A DNA stretch of 64,000 nt from Myxococcales bacterium (lineage in GTDB: Bacteria; Myxococcota_A; Polyangia; Polyangiales; Houyiibacteriaceae). The DNA is taken from assembly GCA_029862185.1 (NCBI GenBank), contig JAOTXX010000005.1, positions 43,144-107,143 on the forward strand, written 5' to 3'. A model generated the notes under the pieces. That model was not told the DNA's origin. It searched no databases and was given only the letters and a program-made list of their open reading frames with translations. Each line of letters opens with the position of its first letter. Positions within the stretch are counted from its first letter, which is position 1. Shown here piece by piece: positions 16,847 through 25,882 of the stretch. Made by a program: the position numbers and the translations under genes.

Positions 16847-18928
16847 CTAGACGAGCAGCGGCGCGAGAACGAGCGCCACGATGCTCATCAGCTTCACAAG
16901 GATGTTGAGCGACGGACCGGCGGTGTCCTTGAAGGGGTCACCGACGGTGTCACCGACAACCGAAGCATTGTGAGCCTCGCTGCCCTTCGGGTGGACCGTA
17001 CCGTCCTTCATCTTGTAGCCGCCGCTTTCAAAGGACTTTTTGGCGTTGTCCCAAGCACCGCCAGCATTCGCCATGAAAAGCGCCATCGTCACGCCCGAGA
17101 CGGTCACGCCAGCGAGCAAGCCGCCAAGCGGCTCCGCGCCCATGGCGAAACCAACGGCAACAGGGGTGAGAATGGCAAGCGCGCCGGGCGCGATCATGCG
17201 CTTGAGCGACGCCTCGGTGGAGATCTTCACGCAGCGGGCCGTGTCTGGCTTGGCATTGCCCTCGAGCAGCCCTGGAATCTCATGGAATTGGCGACGAACC
17301 TCTTCGATCATGTCCATCGCCGCGACACCGACGGCCTTCATCGCCATCGACGAGAAGAGGAAGGGGAGCATGCCGCCAAGGAACAGGCCAGCCATGACGA
17401 GCGGCTTCGAGATGTCGATGCCCGTGATGCCCGCCGTCTGAGCGAACGCCCCGAACAGCGCAAGAGCCGTCATGGCCGCCGAGCCAATGGCGAAGCCCTT
17501 TCCGATGGCCGCGGTGGTGTTGCCCACGGCGTCGAGTTTGTCGGTGCGCTCACGAACTTGGGGATCTTGATGGCTCATCTGGGCAATGCCGCCGGCGTTG
17601 TCGGCGATGGGGCCGTAGGCGTCGACTGCGAGCTGAATGCCCGTGGTGGAGAGCATACCCAGCGCTGCGATGGCCACGCCGTAGAGGCCGGCGACCTCGG
17701 CCGCGATGACCACGCCTCCCGCGATGACGAGGATTGGCAAGGCGGTCGACTGCATGCCGACACCGAGGCCCGCGATGATGTTCGTCGCGGTACCGGTCTT
17801 GCTCTGCTCGGCGATGCTGTCGACCGGAGGCTTGTGCATCGACGTGTAGTAGGAGGTGATCAGACCGACCGCCACGCCAGCGCCAAGCCCGGCGACGGTC
17901 GCCATTCCCACATTGATCCAGGTCACGACTTGGCCGCTCGGATTGGTCGCTCCGCCTTCGGGCCACATGTAAAACGCGATACCGAACGTCGCGATAGCCA
18001 TGACACCGGCAGCGCCAAAGGCGCCCATGTCGAGTGCGTGCTGCGGGTTGCCGCCCTCTTTGGTGCGCACGAAGAACGTGCCCACCATCGAACAAACGAT
18101 CCCCGCGGCGGCGATGACCAGAGGCATGATGACCGGGCCCACGGTGCTTCCGCTCGAAACGACGTTGAAGCCGAGCGCCAAGACCATCGCGCCAATGATC
18201 GCGCCCACGAAAGACTCGAAAAGATCGGCGCCCATACCGGCGACGTCACCGACGTTGTCCCCGACGTTGTCGGCGATGACGGCAGGGTTACGGGGGTCAT
18301 CTTCAGGGAGGCCGGACTCGACTTTGCCGACGAGGTCGGCGCCGACGTCCGCAGCCTTGGTGTAGATTCCGCCACCGACGCGCGCGAAGAGCGCAATCGA
18401 AGAGGCGCCCATCGAGAAACCGGTGATCACGTTGACGGTACGTGCGAGCTCCCAGCCGAGGACGTTCATGAAGACGATGTAGAGCACGCTGAGACCGATC
18501 GTCGCGAGGCCAACAACCGTCATGCCCATGACGGCGCCGCCTGAGAACGCGACGTCGAGCGCAGGAGATAGGCCGATTCGAGCCGCAGCCGTCGTTCGCA
18601 CGTTGGCGTTGGTCGCGACCTTCATTCCGATCCAGCCCGCTGCAGCCGAGGAGGCAGCTCCGACGACGAAGGCGCCCGCGATCTGCCAGCCGCGCTCTGG
18701 ATCACCGAAGTAGGCAACGCCCAGAATCGCGCCGACGACGAGCACGAAAATCATGAGCACGCGGTACTCCGCCCGAAGGAACGCCAGTGCGCCCTCCTGA
18801 ATCAGGCCAGCGATTTCGACCATGGTGGCGTCGCCAGGATCCTGCCGAGAAACCCAGTTCGCCTTCATCCAGGCGAAGATCAGAGCAAGCACGCCCGCTG
18901 CTGGGGCTGCGTAAATCAGATTTTGCAT
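16847..18928 (-). CDS. hppA: Membrane-bound ion-pumping pyrophosphatase, K+-dependent type
   Basis: 693 residues, about 16 transmembrane segments. It hydrolyses cytosolic pyrophosphate and pumps H+ and/or Na+ outward. The PPi site is [11 protein letters not shown] with the downstream DNVGDNVGD acidic motifs. In [10 protein letters not shown] the A473 and G476 positions match the K+-dependent subfamily; K+-independent enzymes have Lys and Thr there. K+-dependent enzymes can pump Na+, H+ or both, and sequence inspection cannot decide. A sigma70-like promoter is seen at 18984-19011, giving a leader of about 50 bases. It stands alone on its strand and is followed by a two-hairpin element. Confidence 0.95.
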   Translation of the reverse strand: MQNLIYAAPAAGVLALIFAWMKANWVSRQDPGDATMVEIAGLIQEGALAFLRAEYRVLMIFVLVVGAILGVAYFGDPERGWQIAGAFVVGAASSAAAGWIGMKVATNANVRTTAAARIGLSPALDVAFSGGAVMGMTVVGLATIGLSVLYIVFMNVLGWELARTVNVITGFSMGASSIALFARVGGGIYTKAADVGADLVGKVESGLPEDDPRNPAVIADNVGDNVGDVAGMGADLFESFVGAIIGAMVLALGFNVVSSGSTVGPVIMPLVIAAAGIVCSMVGTFFVRTKEGGNPQHALDMGAFGAAGVMAIATFGIAFYMWPEGGATNPSGQVVTWINVGMATVAGLGAGVAVGLITSYYTSMHKPPVDSIAEQSKTGTATNIIAGLGVGMQSTALPILVIAGGVVIAAEVAGLYGVAIAALGMLSTTGIQLAVDAYGPIADNAGGIAQMSHQDPQVRERTDKLDAVGNTTAAIGKGFAIGSAAMTALALFGAFAQTAGITGIDISKPLVMAGLFLGGMLPFLFSSMAMKAVGVAAMDMIEEVRRQFHEIPGLLEGNAKPDTARCVKISTEASLKRMIAPGALAILTPVAVGFAMGAEPLGGLLAGVTVSGVTMALFMANAGGAWDNAKKSFESGGYKMKDGTVHPKGSEAHNASVVGDTVGDPFKDTAGPSLNILVKLMSIVALVLAPLLV

Positions 18929-18983
18929 ATCGGCTGAACCTCTATTCGAGCCCGACCCCGGTTAATCGCTGGCGGGCGGCGCG

Positions 18984-19011
18984 TTTCTACAAGATTTCAA
19001 AATCAGGTCAA
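18984..19011 (-). promoter_or_regulatory. Sigma70-like promoter upstream of hppA
   Basis: TTGACC (19011-19006) and TAGAAA (18989-18984) are separated by 16 bases on the minus strand. It lies 56 bases ahead of the hppA ATG in an AT-richer stretch of the fabD-hppA gap. Confidence 0.45.
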
Positions 19012-19056
19012 ACGCAGCGGGGCAGTTTCGGTCAGAGGCTTGGAATTACAGCGAAA

Positions 19057-19986
19057 TCAGCCGGCGCGGACTTCCGCAATGGCATCTTTGGCCGCAGCGA
19101 AGTCCGACGGGCCCTGGACGCTGACCCGGCCTACGCGCCTGTCGATCCGGACCAGAAGGCCGCTCAGAACCCTGCCGGGACCCACTTCGACGAAGAGTGA
19201 GACCCCATCGTCGATCATATTGCGAACACTTTCCTCCCAGAGAACCGGCCGGCTGACCTGGCGGATCAGCGCGCCCTTTGCGGCAGCGGCATCGCGGATC
19301 GGCGTGGCGTCCACATTGACATACACCGGCACTCGCGGATCGGAGAACTCGATCCGGTCGACGTCTTCGCGTAGCCGGGCTTCGGCCGGCTCCATCAGGC
19401 TGGAATGAAATGGGGCGCTGACCGGAAGGGTGCTGGCCCGCGCGCCTGCTTGTTGGAGCTTTGTGCCGGCCTCGCTCACCGCGGACGTTTCGCCGGCGAT
19501 GACGATTTGTTGGGGTGAGTTGTAGTTGACGGCCTCGACAAGGCCAGGAACTTCCGCACAAATCCGCTCAACGAGCCCCCGGTCGGCTTTGAGCACCGCT
19601 GCCATCGAGCCTTCGCCGTAGGGCACCGCCTCCTGCATGTATTGGCCGCGTTTGCGCACGAGCCGCACCGCGTCGGCGAGCTCGAGCGTGCCCGCCGCGA
19701 CGTGCGCGGAGTACTCACCCAGGCTGTGTCCGGCCACGACGTCAAACGAGGCATCGAGCGCGCGGAGGATGGCAATCGACGCGGTCAAGACCGCAGGCTG
19801 GGTATTTGCCGTGAGCTTCAGGTCTTCCTCGGGCCCCTCGAAACAAAGCCGCGACAGATCTTCACCGAGCGCCTCGTCGGCTTCTTCGAACACCGCGCGT
19901 GCCGCGTCCGATGTGTCGAATGCTTCGCGGCCCATGCCAACCTTCTGGCTGCCCTGACCTGGGAATACGAATGCGACCTTGCCCAT
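19057..19986 (-). CDS. fabD: Malonyl-CoA:ACP transacylase
   Basis: 309 residues. It transfers malonyl from CoA to acyl carrier protein, supplying fatty-acid elongation. It opens with AFVFPGQGSQ, has the nucleophile elbow GHSLGEY with Ser88, and the downstream APFHSSLM histidine. The start at 19986 gives the conserved MGKVAFVFPGQGSQ; the longer frame has an unrelated Ser/Pro-rich N-terminus. No other fab genes are nearby, although fabD usually clusters with fabH, fabG and acpP. Its start lies back-to-back with a small membrane protein gene on the other strand. Confidence 0.95.
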   Translation of the reverse strand: MGKVAFVFPGQGSQKVGMGREAFDTSDAARAVFEEADEALGEDLSRLCFEGPEEDLKLTANTQPAVLTASIAILRALDASFDVVAGHSLGEYSAHVAAGTLELADAVRLVRKRGQYMQEAVPYGEGSMAAVLKADRGLVERICAEVPGLVEAVNYNSPQQIVIAGETSAVSEAGTKLQQAGARASTLPVSAPFHSSLMEPAEARLREDVDRIEFSDPRVPVYVNVDATPIRDAAAAKGALIRQVSRPVLWEESVRNMIDDGVSLFVEVGPGRVLSGLLVRIDRRVGRVSVQGPSDFAAAKDAIAEVRAG

Positions 19987-20023
19987 GGGCGGCCTGCATA
20001 GCACGATCTGTAAAGGGGATCGC

Positions 20024-20488
20024 TTGGAAGAAGAGCCAAACGCAGAAGACAAAGAGCACCTGAGCGCGCTTTCGATCGGCCACTTCATCCTGGCCGGAGT
20101 CGCCCTGCTCGGGGGGATTCCAACGCTGATGTTTGGTGTCGCCGGCGCGAAGCTCATCGATGAGGTCGGAAGTGATTTCTCGATGGCGATGGGTGAAATC
20201 TCGGGACAAGCCGGCACCGATGCATTCGGCGGCAGCCCCGAAGCGATGGCTCAGGACCTCAACACGCTGATCATGACCATGATCGTCGGCGGGCTCCTCA
20301 TCGCCACCATCAGCGCCGTGCACCTCGCCGTCGTCGGGGTGCAAATCCGCAAACGCCGCTGGTGGACGTTTTGCTATCTGACGGGCTGGGGTGAATGCCT
20401 CATGTTTCCCTTCGGTACGGTCCTAGGCATCTTCACGATCATCGTCCTTGCGCGACCTTCGGTGAAGCGACTCTTCGGTGTGGATTGA
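20024..20488 (+). CDS. Small membrane protein of unknown function
   Basis: 154 residues from a TTG start at 20024, chosen because AGGGG lies about six bases upstream; a longer frame from 19979 overlaps the fabD start. A short acidic N-terminus (EEEPNAEDKEH) is followed by three hydrophobic segments: around HFILAGVALLGGIPTLMFGV, LIMTMIVGGLLIATISAVHLAV, and the last CLMFPFGTVLGIFTIIVLARP. Segment two is preceded by a Gly/Ala/Met-rich periplasmic or cytosolic stretch. I recognise no family. It lies between fabD (divergent) and the bolA-grxD pair, with a promoter for the latter after its stop. Confidence 0.6.
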   Translation: MEEEPNAEDKEHLSALSIGHFILAGVALLGGIPTLMFGVAGAKLIDEVGSDFSMAMGEISGQAGTDAFGGSPEAMAQDLNTLIMTMIVGGLLIATISAVHLAVVGVQIRKRRWWTFCYLTGWGECLMFPFGTVLGIFTIIVLARPSVKRLFGVD

Positions 20489-20512
20489 CTCGCTCAGTGA
20501 CTCCCTTGGCGA

Positions 20513-20541
20513 TTGACAAGCGCCCTGCCCGGCCGTAGCCA
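20513..20541 (+). promoter_or_regulatory. Promoter of bolA-grxD
   Basis: A perfect -35 TTGACA (20513-20518) is followed after 17 bases by TAGCCA (20536-20541). The predicted transcript start lies about 20 bases ahead of the bolA ATG, which has GGAGG eight bases upstream. Confidence 0.5.
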
Positions 20542-20565
20542 GTTGTCTGGAGTGGAGGCGCCGCG

Positions 20566-20820
20566 ATGCTTGAAGCCGAGGTCTTGGAACAGCGAATTCG
20601 TGACGGTCTGGGAGAGGTCTCGCATTTGGTGATCACCGACCTGACGGGCACCAAGGACCACTGGGAGGCGCTGGTTGTCTCGTCGGCTTTTGTGGGAAAA
20701 ACCCCCATCGAACAGCACCAAATGGTCTACGCTGCCCTCGGCGAGCTGATGGCCGGGCCGGTCCACGCACTTGCGCTCAAGACCTACTCGCCCGAGAGTT
20801 GGGCCAAGGCAGAGGGATAA
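20566..20820 (+). CDS. bolA: BolA-family protein
   Basis: 84 residues. The signature is TKDHWEALVVSSAFVGKTPIEQHQMVYAAL, including the residue cluster HWEALVVSSAFVGK and the IEQHQMVYAAL helix, and the conserved HALALKT strand. BolA proteins bind [2Fe-2S] glutaredoxins and take part in iron-sulfur trafficking and regulation. The direct neighbour, three bases after the stop, is a CGFS glutaredoxin, which is the known partner. A good Shine-Dalgarno (GGAGG) sets the start. It belongs to the smaller IbaG/BolA2-like group. Confidence 0.93.
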   Translation: MLEAEVLEQRIRDGLGEVSHLVITDLTGTKDHWEALVVSSAFVGKTPIEQHQMVYAALGELMAGPVHALALKTYSPESWAKAEG

Positions 20821-20823
20821 ACG

Positions 20824-21144
20824 ATGGAAGAAACCTTGCGAGACCGGATTCAGGGCATCATCGACGGAAATGACGTCGTGCTCTTCATGAAGGGCAATAA
20901 GAATTTCCCGCAGTGCGGCTTCTCCGCAACCGTGGTCGAGGTTCTGCGGCGCTCCGGCTCCGAGTTCCAAGATGTGAACGTTCTCGAAGACCCGGCCATC
21001 CGGCAGGGAATCAAGGAGTTCGCCAACTGGCCAACGATCCCGCAGCTTTACGTCCGCGGTAAGTTCGTCGGCGGCTGTGACATCATTCGTGAGATGTACG
21101 AGAAGGGTGAACTCGAAGCCCTGCTTTCTGCTAAAGAAAGCTGA
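20824..21144 (+). CDS. grxD: Monothiol glutaredoxin, Grx4/CGFS type
   Basis: 106 residues. The active site is PQCGFSA around residue 33 with the [19 protein letters not shown] glutathione-binding loop (cis-Pro). CGFS glutaredoxins bind a [2Fe-2S] cluster with glutathione and hand it to BolA and apo-targets. It follows bolA after a three-base gap, so the pair forms one transcription unit. The 3' end lies 18 bases before the protein kinase gene, which may be co-transcribed. Confidence 0.96.
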   Translation: MEETLRDRIQGIIDGNDVVLFMKGNKNFPQCGFSATVVEVLRRSGSEFQDVNVLEDPAIRQGIKEFANWPTIPQLYVRGKFVGGCDIIREMYEKGELEALLSAKES

Positions 21145-21162
21145 GGGTTCAGCCACCCTCCT

Positions 21163-22209
21163 ATGGTGGAACTGCTTGGCGGAAAATACGAAGTCCTAGA
21201 GCTCGCCGGCGAAGGCGGGATGGCCAAGGTGTATCGCGGGCAGACGCACGGGGCCGCCGGCTTCACGCGGCCTGTCGCGATCAAGCGCGTGCTGGCGCCG
21301 CTCAGTCAGAACCCTGAGTTCCTCAAGATGTTCGTCGAAGAGGCGCGCGTGGTTTCCGAGCTCGATCACCCCAACATCGCTCAGATTCACGACTTCGATC
21401 GGGATCGCAACGGCGAGTACTACCTGGTTCTCGAGTGGGTCGAAGGACTGACGCTTTCCGAATGGCGTCGAGGCTACAGGGCGCACGGTCACCATACCCC
21501 TTGGAGCCTGACCGCCGCGATCGGCATCGAAGTCCTCGAAGCTCTTCACGCGGCGCATGCGCGCCTGGATGCTGACGGAAGGCCCGCCCCGGTCTTTCAT
21601 CGTGATGTCACGCCGCAAAACGTGATGCTGAGCAACTGCGGCGTCGTAAAACTGACCGACTTCGGTCTGGCTCGCGCGATGGATCGCAGCTCGATCACCA
21701 AACCCGGTTTCGTAAAGGGCAAGATTTCCTACTTGGCACCCGAGCTGACCTACGAAGCTGAGCCAAGCGCGCAGACCGACGTGTTCAGCGCCGGAGTCGT
21801 GCTCTGGGAGATTCTCGCTGGCGAGAAGCTGTTCAAGGGAGAGGATCCGCTCAAAGTTCTCGGCACGATCCGTGAGTCGGACACGCCTGACCTTGCGGAA
21901 TTCCGCGACGACCTGCCAGAGCGCCTCCTCGAAATCATCAACAAGGCGCTACGCCGAAACCCGATCGAACGCTACACCTCGAGCCGGGAGATGGCGCGGG
22001 ACCTCGCGATGCTTCTGCGCGCGACCCACGAGGTCACAGACTCCCACGTGATCGCACAGAGCGTACGGTGGGCCACTGCCCAACTCGAGCGCGCGCAGCT
22101 CAGCGAGCCACCGACGAAGCCCTTCGCCGCCCGCGACTCCCTGGCCCAGGCGGACTCGGCCGAACAAACTCTTCCTGACACCAGCATCCCCCTCACTCGG
22201 CGGAAATAG
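21163..22209 (+). CDS. Hanks-type serine/threonine protein kinase
   Basis: 348 residues. The kinase fold shows the Gly loop AGEGGMAKVY (residues 15-24), invariant Lys41 in VAIKRV, the catalytic HRDVTPQN near 146, DFG near 166 and the APE motif in YLAPEL. After the kinase domain (about 1-290) only a short Ser/Thr/Pro-rich tail follows; no transmembrane segment or sensory domain is present, so it is probably cytosolic. Such kinases are abundant in Myxococcota. It lies 18 bases after grxD. Target proteins are unknown. Confidence 0.92.
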   Translation: MVELLGGKYEVLELAGEGGMAKVYRGQTHGAAGFTRPVAIKRVLAPLSQNPEFLKMFVEEARVVSELDHPNIAQIHDFDRDRNGEYYLVLEWVEGLTLSEWRRGYRAHGHHTPWSLTAAIGIEVLEALHAAHARLDADGRPAPVFHRDVTPQNVMLSNCGVVKLTDFGLARAMDRSSITKPGFVKGKISYLAPELTYEAEPSAQTDVFSAGVVLWEILAGEKLFKGEDPLKVLGTIRESDTPDLAEFRDDLPERLLEIINKALRRNPIERYTSSREMARDLAMLLRATHEVTDSHVIAQSVRWATAQLERAQLSEPPTKPFAARDSLAQADSAEQTLPDTSIPLTRRK

Positions 22210-22212
22210 GCG

Positions 22213-22773
22213 CTACAAGAGGTTGAACCCCAAGCCGGCGGCCACCGAAAGCGCGACGAAAGGCGGTGTCATCCCGATGACGGCAGCGATCATGTAATCG
22301 CGGAAGGTCACTCCGGACATGGCCAGGGTGTAGTTCACCGGGGGAATCGCCCAGAGGAAGAGGCGGATGACGATCATCGAGCGAATGGGCTGCTGCTCCA
22401 GGCGGTCGAGAGGCTTTTGGAGGAACGGGCGCTCGATCTTGATGTTCTTGAGGGGCTGACCACCAATGCTGCGCACGATGAAGAACGAAGCGGCGACGGA
22501 GATCGTGGCTGCAATCACGGAGGCTAGAGAGCCCCACAGCGGACCGTAAGCGAGCCCCGACACCATCACGAACACGAAACCGGGAATGTAGAGCAGCTGG
22601 CCCACGCAGAAGACCGCCACGAAAACGGCAAAGCCTCCGACCCCTGCGGCCCGCATCGATGCGCGAATGCCGTCAACGGTCAGCTGGTCGGTGAAACCAG
22701 TGGCACGCCCAATCAAGTAAACGCCGATCAGAAACGCCGCCAGAAGCGCGAGGCGAACCCAAGTGTTGCTCAC
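22213..22773 (-). CDS. TVP38/TMEM64 (DedA-like, VTT domain) membrane protein
   Basis: 186 residues, five to six hydrophobic segments. The VTT-domain region includes FCVGQLLYIPGFVFVMVSGLAYGPLWGSL with the conserved G-x-x-G and the following SFFIVRSIGG helix. Eukaryotic relatives are lipid scramblases; bacterial members act in membrane lipid or stress homeostasis. The start is GTG at 22773. The gene ends four bases from the convergent protein kinase gene. No operon partner is evident. Confidence 0.85.
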   Translation of the reverse strand: MSNTWVRLALLAAFLIGVYLIGRATGFTDQLTVDGIRASMRAAGVGGFAVFVAVFCVGQLLYIPGFVFVMVSGLAYGPLWGSLASVIAATISVAASFFIVRSIGGQPLKNIKIERPFLQKPLDRLEQQPIRSMIVIRLFLWAIPPVNYTLAMSGVTFRDYMIAAVIGMTPPFVALSVAAGLGFNLL

Positions 22774-22810
22774 GGCCGGCAGTAAGACACACCCTCGCCC
22801 ACAAGACCAG

Positions 22811-22867
22811 CGGCGAAGCCCCGTGGTCGATGCAAAGCGTCGACTCTACGGGGTCGACTTTACGGGG
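22811..22867. repeat. Two-hairpin intergenic element, copy B, with 14-bp direct repeat
   Basis: The minus strand holds GTCGA-N9-TCGAC followed by GGGGCTTCGCCGC, the same architecture as copy A at 16801 with changed but still complementary stem bases. It is flanked by two 14-base units (TCGACTCTACGGGG 22840-22853, TCGACTTTACGGGG 22854-22867) differing at one base. The second unit contains the last codons and stop of the TPR gene. Confidence 0.6.
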
Positions 22868-24833
22868 AGAGCATCATGTCGAGCGGATTACGGGTGACCC
22901 GATTCGAGCCATCGAGCGAGTTGATGTCGATGCGGCTCAGGTCGACGCGAGGCGAGAAGATCGCCGCGTGAAACGAGTCGACGACCCGCTGCGCGTAGCT
23001 TTCCGCGGTTTCTTCCTCTTGAAGCCCCGCTTCGCTGCAACCCCAGGCCGCCCCAGTGCGGCCGAACAAGCAAATTCGTGCCCCGTCGATTTGGATGCGA
23101 AGCCCGTTGCTCGATCGCTCGAAACGCGGAGATCGCATCACCGCCCTCGCGAGAGTCCGGTCAATTTCGGCTTCGCCCGACTCGAGCTCCGCGGGAAGCG
23201 CCCAGCCCAAGCGACGGAACAAGCCTGGGTCGGTTCCGAGGACTTCTTCGTAGAGCGAAGTCGTTTCGCGAGGATCGGACAGCGCCTTCCCCAGGACCGC
23301 ACGAACGCGTTCCCGGAGGAGCGCGTCTCCGGGCGGCAACTGGCGAAGCGCCCGCTTCGCGTGCTCGATCGCCTCGTCGTACTCACGCTGCGCCAACGAC
23401 ACCTCGGCGAGCACCGCGTCATAATAGGGGGCCGCGCCCTGCCTCCGGTCTTCACGCCGCATCTCGGTGACAGCCGCCCTAACCACTCCGGGACCTAGAG
23501 CGCCGATCAACTCGCCTAAGAGCCACGCTGGCATGACTGCGCTCCGAGCGGTCCCGAGAGCAAAGGTCCCGACCAGTCGCGCGTCGTCGTCGAGGAAGCG
23601 AGCGACTTGCCGAGCGCTCATCCAGGCCTGGAACCGCAGCCAAAGCGCCTTGCCATGCGCCCAGCAGCGCAAGGGAAAGGGCTTGGCCGCAGTCCGCTCC
23701 AGGGTCATCTCCGCCAACATCAGGCGCGCTTGCCGATCGAGCAGCGCGACGATGCTCCGATCTTGCTCGGGATCACGGCTGTTGTGCGCACGTCGGTCCG
23801 GAAGCACGGCTGCCTTGTCGGTGATGCGCAGCGCTTCATCGGGCCGTCCCATCAGGAGCAGAAACGCCGCCAGCGATCGACGCGCTTCGTTGCGATCCGA
23901 GTCGCGCACGTGCGCCGGTCGAGCTGCACGATGGCGCGGGACCTCCCGAAGCGCAGACAAGGCTTCGGCGAAACGCCCCGCTCTCATGTAGAGATCGGCT
24001 AGCTCGAGCCAGGGGTTCCCATACCAGGAAAGTCCGCCCTTCGATGCATCCATCAAGAGGCGCTCGGCTTCGTCGAAACGGAAGACCGACCTGGCCGCCT
24101 CGGCGAAGTTCCCGAGGTCGACCGCCGTCGCACTGCCGAAATGCGTGCGCCCGTATTCCACCGCGTCGGCGCAAACCTCGTAGGCCTTCTCGTCGTCGCC
24201 AGCCTCGTACTCGATCGCACACAGGGCGTTCTTCGCGCGCTCGATTTGATACGGATCTCCGGTGGCCAATCCATCTTTGGCGGCGAGCCTCGCATTTTCG
24301 AAGTCCCGCTTCTTCATCAAGGGCCAGGCGAGCTCGGCCTTGAGCTGCGGCGTGTAGAGCTCGTTGTACCGGTACATGAATGAAAGCTGCTCGTCGTAGT
24401 GCTCGAGGTCGCCGTGCGCCCGGGTCAGCGCGACCAAGATCCTCGCGTGCCATCGCCAGGGCTGACTCGGGGTGGGCTGTACGCCTTCAGCCGCCTCGAA
24501 AAGCTCGAGGGCGCGAGCTTCGTGAAAAAGAGCCTTCGGGAAATTCGCCTCACCGTAGTGCTGCGCCATACCCAGAACGAGGTGCGCAACGTAAGAGCTG
24601 GGGTGCTCTAGCAAATACTTCTCGGCTTCCTCCCGAGATCTCACATAGCGCTCGCGTTCGATCAGCTCCCACAGAGCGAGCTCTTCGACGTCGGCCTCTT
24701 CCCCCTCGAGCAGCAGCGGTGCCACCATATCGTCCGCGGCCGCCCAAGAAGGCGAGCCGACGGCGAAGCAAATCGCCGCCAGCAGCGCTGCCAGCCTCAC
24801 TTGCACGACGCGATCTGACTCGGTGGTGGGCAT
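22860..24833 (-). CDS. Exported TPR-repeat protein of the MoxR operon
   Basis: 657 residues. A signal peptide (LAALLAAICFAVGSPSWAAAD) is followed by about 600 residues of helical repeats with TPR-like spacing, e.g. AHLVLGMAQHYGEANFPKALFHEARALELF, and segments rich in Ala/Arg/Leu. No catalytic motif is recognised. A late Cys-containing loop (ICLFGRTGAAWGCSEAG) is unusual. The start at 24833 lies two bases after the MoxR stop, giving tight coupling. A longer frame to 24932 overlaps the MoxR gene. Its place in the operon is often filled by a VWA or protease gene in other bacteria; this one is TPR. The stop falls in a short direct repeat. Confidence 0.7.
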   Translation of the reverse strand: MPTTESDRVVQVRLAALLAAICFAVGSPSWAAADDMVAPLLLEGEEADVEELALWELIERERYVRSREEAEKYLLEHPSSYVAHLVLGMAQHYGEANFPKALFHEARALELFEAAEGVQPTPSQPWRWHARILVALTRAHGDLEHYDEQLSFMYRYNELYTPQLKAELAWPLMKKRDFENARLAAKDGLATGDPYQIERAKNALCAIEYEAGDDEKAYEVCADAVEYGRTHFGSATAVDLGNFAEAARSVFRFDEAERLLMDASKGGLSWYGNPWLELADLYMRAGRFAEALSALREVPRHRAARPAHVRDSDRNEARRSLAAFLLLMGRPDEALRITDKAAVLPDRRAHNSRDPEQDRSIVALLDRQARLMLAEMTLERTAAKPFPLRCWAHGKALWLRFQAWMSARQVARFLDDDARLVGTFALGTARSAVMPAWLLGELIGALGPGVVRAAVTEMRREDRRQGAAPYYDAVLAEVSLAQREYDEAIEHAKRALRQLPPGDALLRERVRAVLGKALSDPRETTSLYEEVLGTDPGLFRRLGWALPAELESGEAEIDRTLARAVMRSPRFERSSNGLRIQIDGARICLFGRTGAAWGCSEAGLQEEETAESYAQRVVDSFHAAIFSPRVDLSRIDINSLDGSNRVTRNPLDMMLSP

Positions 24834-24835
24834 CG

Positions 24836-25849
24836 TCAACCGCGACGCAGGCTTGCCCGCGCGAGCTTTTCGACTTCGACGCCCGTGGCCTCTTCGATGA
24901 GCGCGTCCACATCTTCTACGCCAGGCGCACACTCGAGCCGGTGTTTGAACACGTATGGCGCCAGCGCCGCGATGTCTTCGGGGGAGACGAAATCCCTCCC
25001 GTGGATGACGGCACGAGCCTGAAGTGCAGGCAGCATCAAGACCAGCGCTCGGGTCGACGCTCCCTGAAGGACACGGGAATCGCTTCGAAGCAGGCGCGCC
25101 AGGTCGACCAAGGCTTCCTTCACGACGGGCGCGACGTGAACTGCACTGCGGGTCTGCCGCCGCGCGGCGAGAATTTCCCCGCGGGTCACGCCAGGGTGAT
25201 CGCGCGCAACTTCAAGACTCGCTCGTGGATATTGGTCAAGCACTTCGAGCTCGGAGGCGCGGTCGATGTGCTTCATCTCGATTTTGAAGAGGAAACGGTC
25301 GAGCTGCGGCGTTGGAAGCGGGTAGGTGCCGGCCAAGTCGAGCGGGTTCTGCGTTGCGATGACGAAAAACAGGTCGTCGAGCAGATACGACTGATTGTCG
25401 ACCGTGACTTGTTTCTCGGCCATCGCTTCGAGCATGGCCGCCTGCACCTTTGGGGAGGTACGGTTGATCTCGTCGGCCAGTACGATGTGCGCGAACACGG
25501 GGCCACGACGAAATGCGAAGCGGCTCGTTTCCACGTCGAAGATGTTCGTGCCCGTGATGTCGCTTGGCAGCAGGTCCGGTGTGAACTGGATGCGGCGGAA
25601 TGCGGCGATGCCGGAAGCGCCGTCTCCTTCTTCGAGCGCATTGCCGAGCGCGCGGGCGAGCGTCGTTTTCCCGGAGCCCGGATAGTCTTCGAGAAGCACG
25701 TGCCCGTCGGAAAGCAGCGCAATGAGCACCAGCTCGACCACCTCGTCCCGACCTCGAACGGCTGCTCTCAGGCGAGCGCCCAGGCGCTCCGAAACCTCGC
25801 GTGCGCCACTGAGGCTGTCATCGATAGGTGATTGAATGGCTTGCTGCAT
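24836..25849 (-). CDS. MoxR-family AAA+ ATPase
   Basis: 337 residues. Walker A is DYPGSGKTTL, Walker B ends in ADEINRTSPKVQ, sensor 1 is IATQNP, and the MoxR-type insertion precedes LFKIEM. MoxR ATPases act as chaperones that assemble or activate protein complexes, typically with VWA proteins, in cell-surface maturation. It follows a transglutaminase and DUF58 gene and precedes a TPR exported protein, with the last at two-base spacing. Substrate unknown. Confidence 0.93.
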   Translation of the reverse strand: MQQAIQSPIDDSLSGAREVSERLGARLRAAVRGRDEVVELVLIALLSDGHVLLEDYPGSGKTTLARALGNALEEGDGASGIAAFRRIQFTPDLLPSDITGTNIFDVETSRFAFRRGPVFAHIVLADEINRTSPKVQAAMLEAMAEKQVTVDNQSYLLDDLFFVIATQNPLDLAGTYPLPTPQLDRFLFKIEMKHIDRASELEVLDQYPRASLEVARDHPGVTRGEILAARRQTRSAVHVAPVVKEALVDLARLLRSDSRVLQGASTRALVLMLPALQARAVIHGRDFVSPEDIAALAPYVFKHRLECAPGVEDVDALIEEATGVEVEKLARASLRRG

Positions 25850-25882
25850 TTCAGCTCCGGGCTCTAGTTGGGAAGGATGGCA

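Noticed and set aside
16436..18544. 702-codon plus-strand frame across pgi and hppA
   Set aside because: Antisense to two well-recognised proteins, biased toward Arg/Asp/His/Gly as expected for a high-GC shadow.
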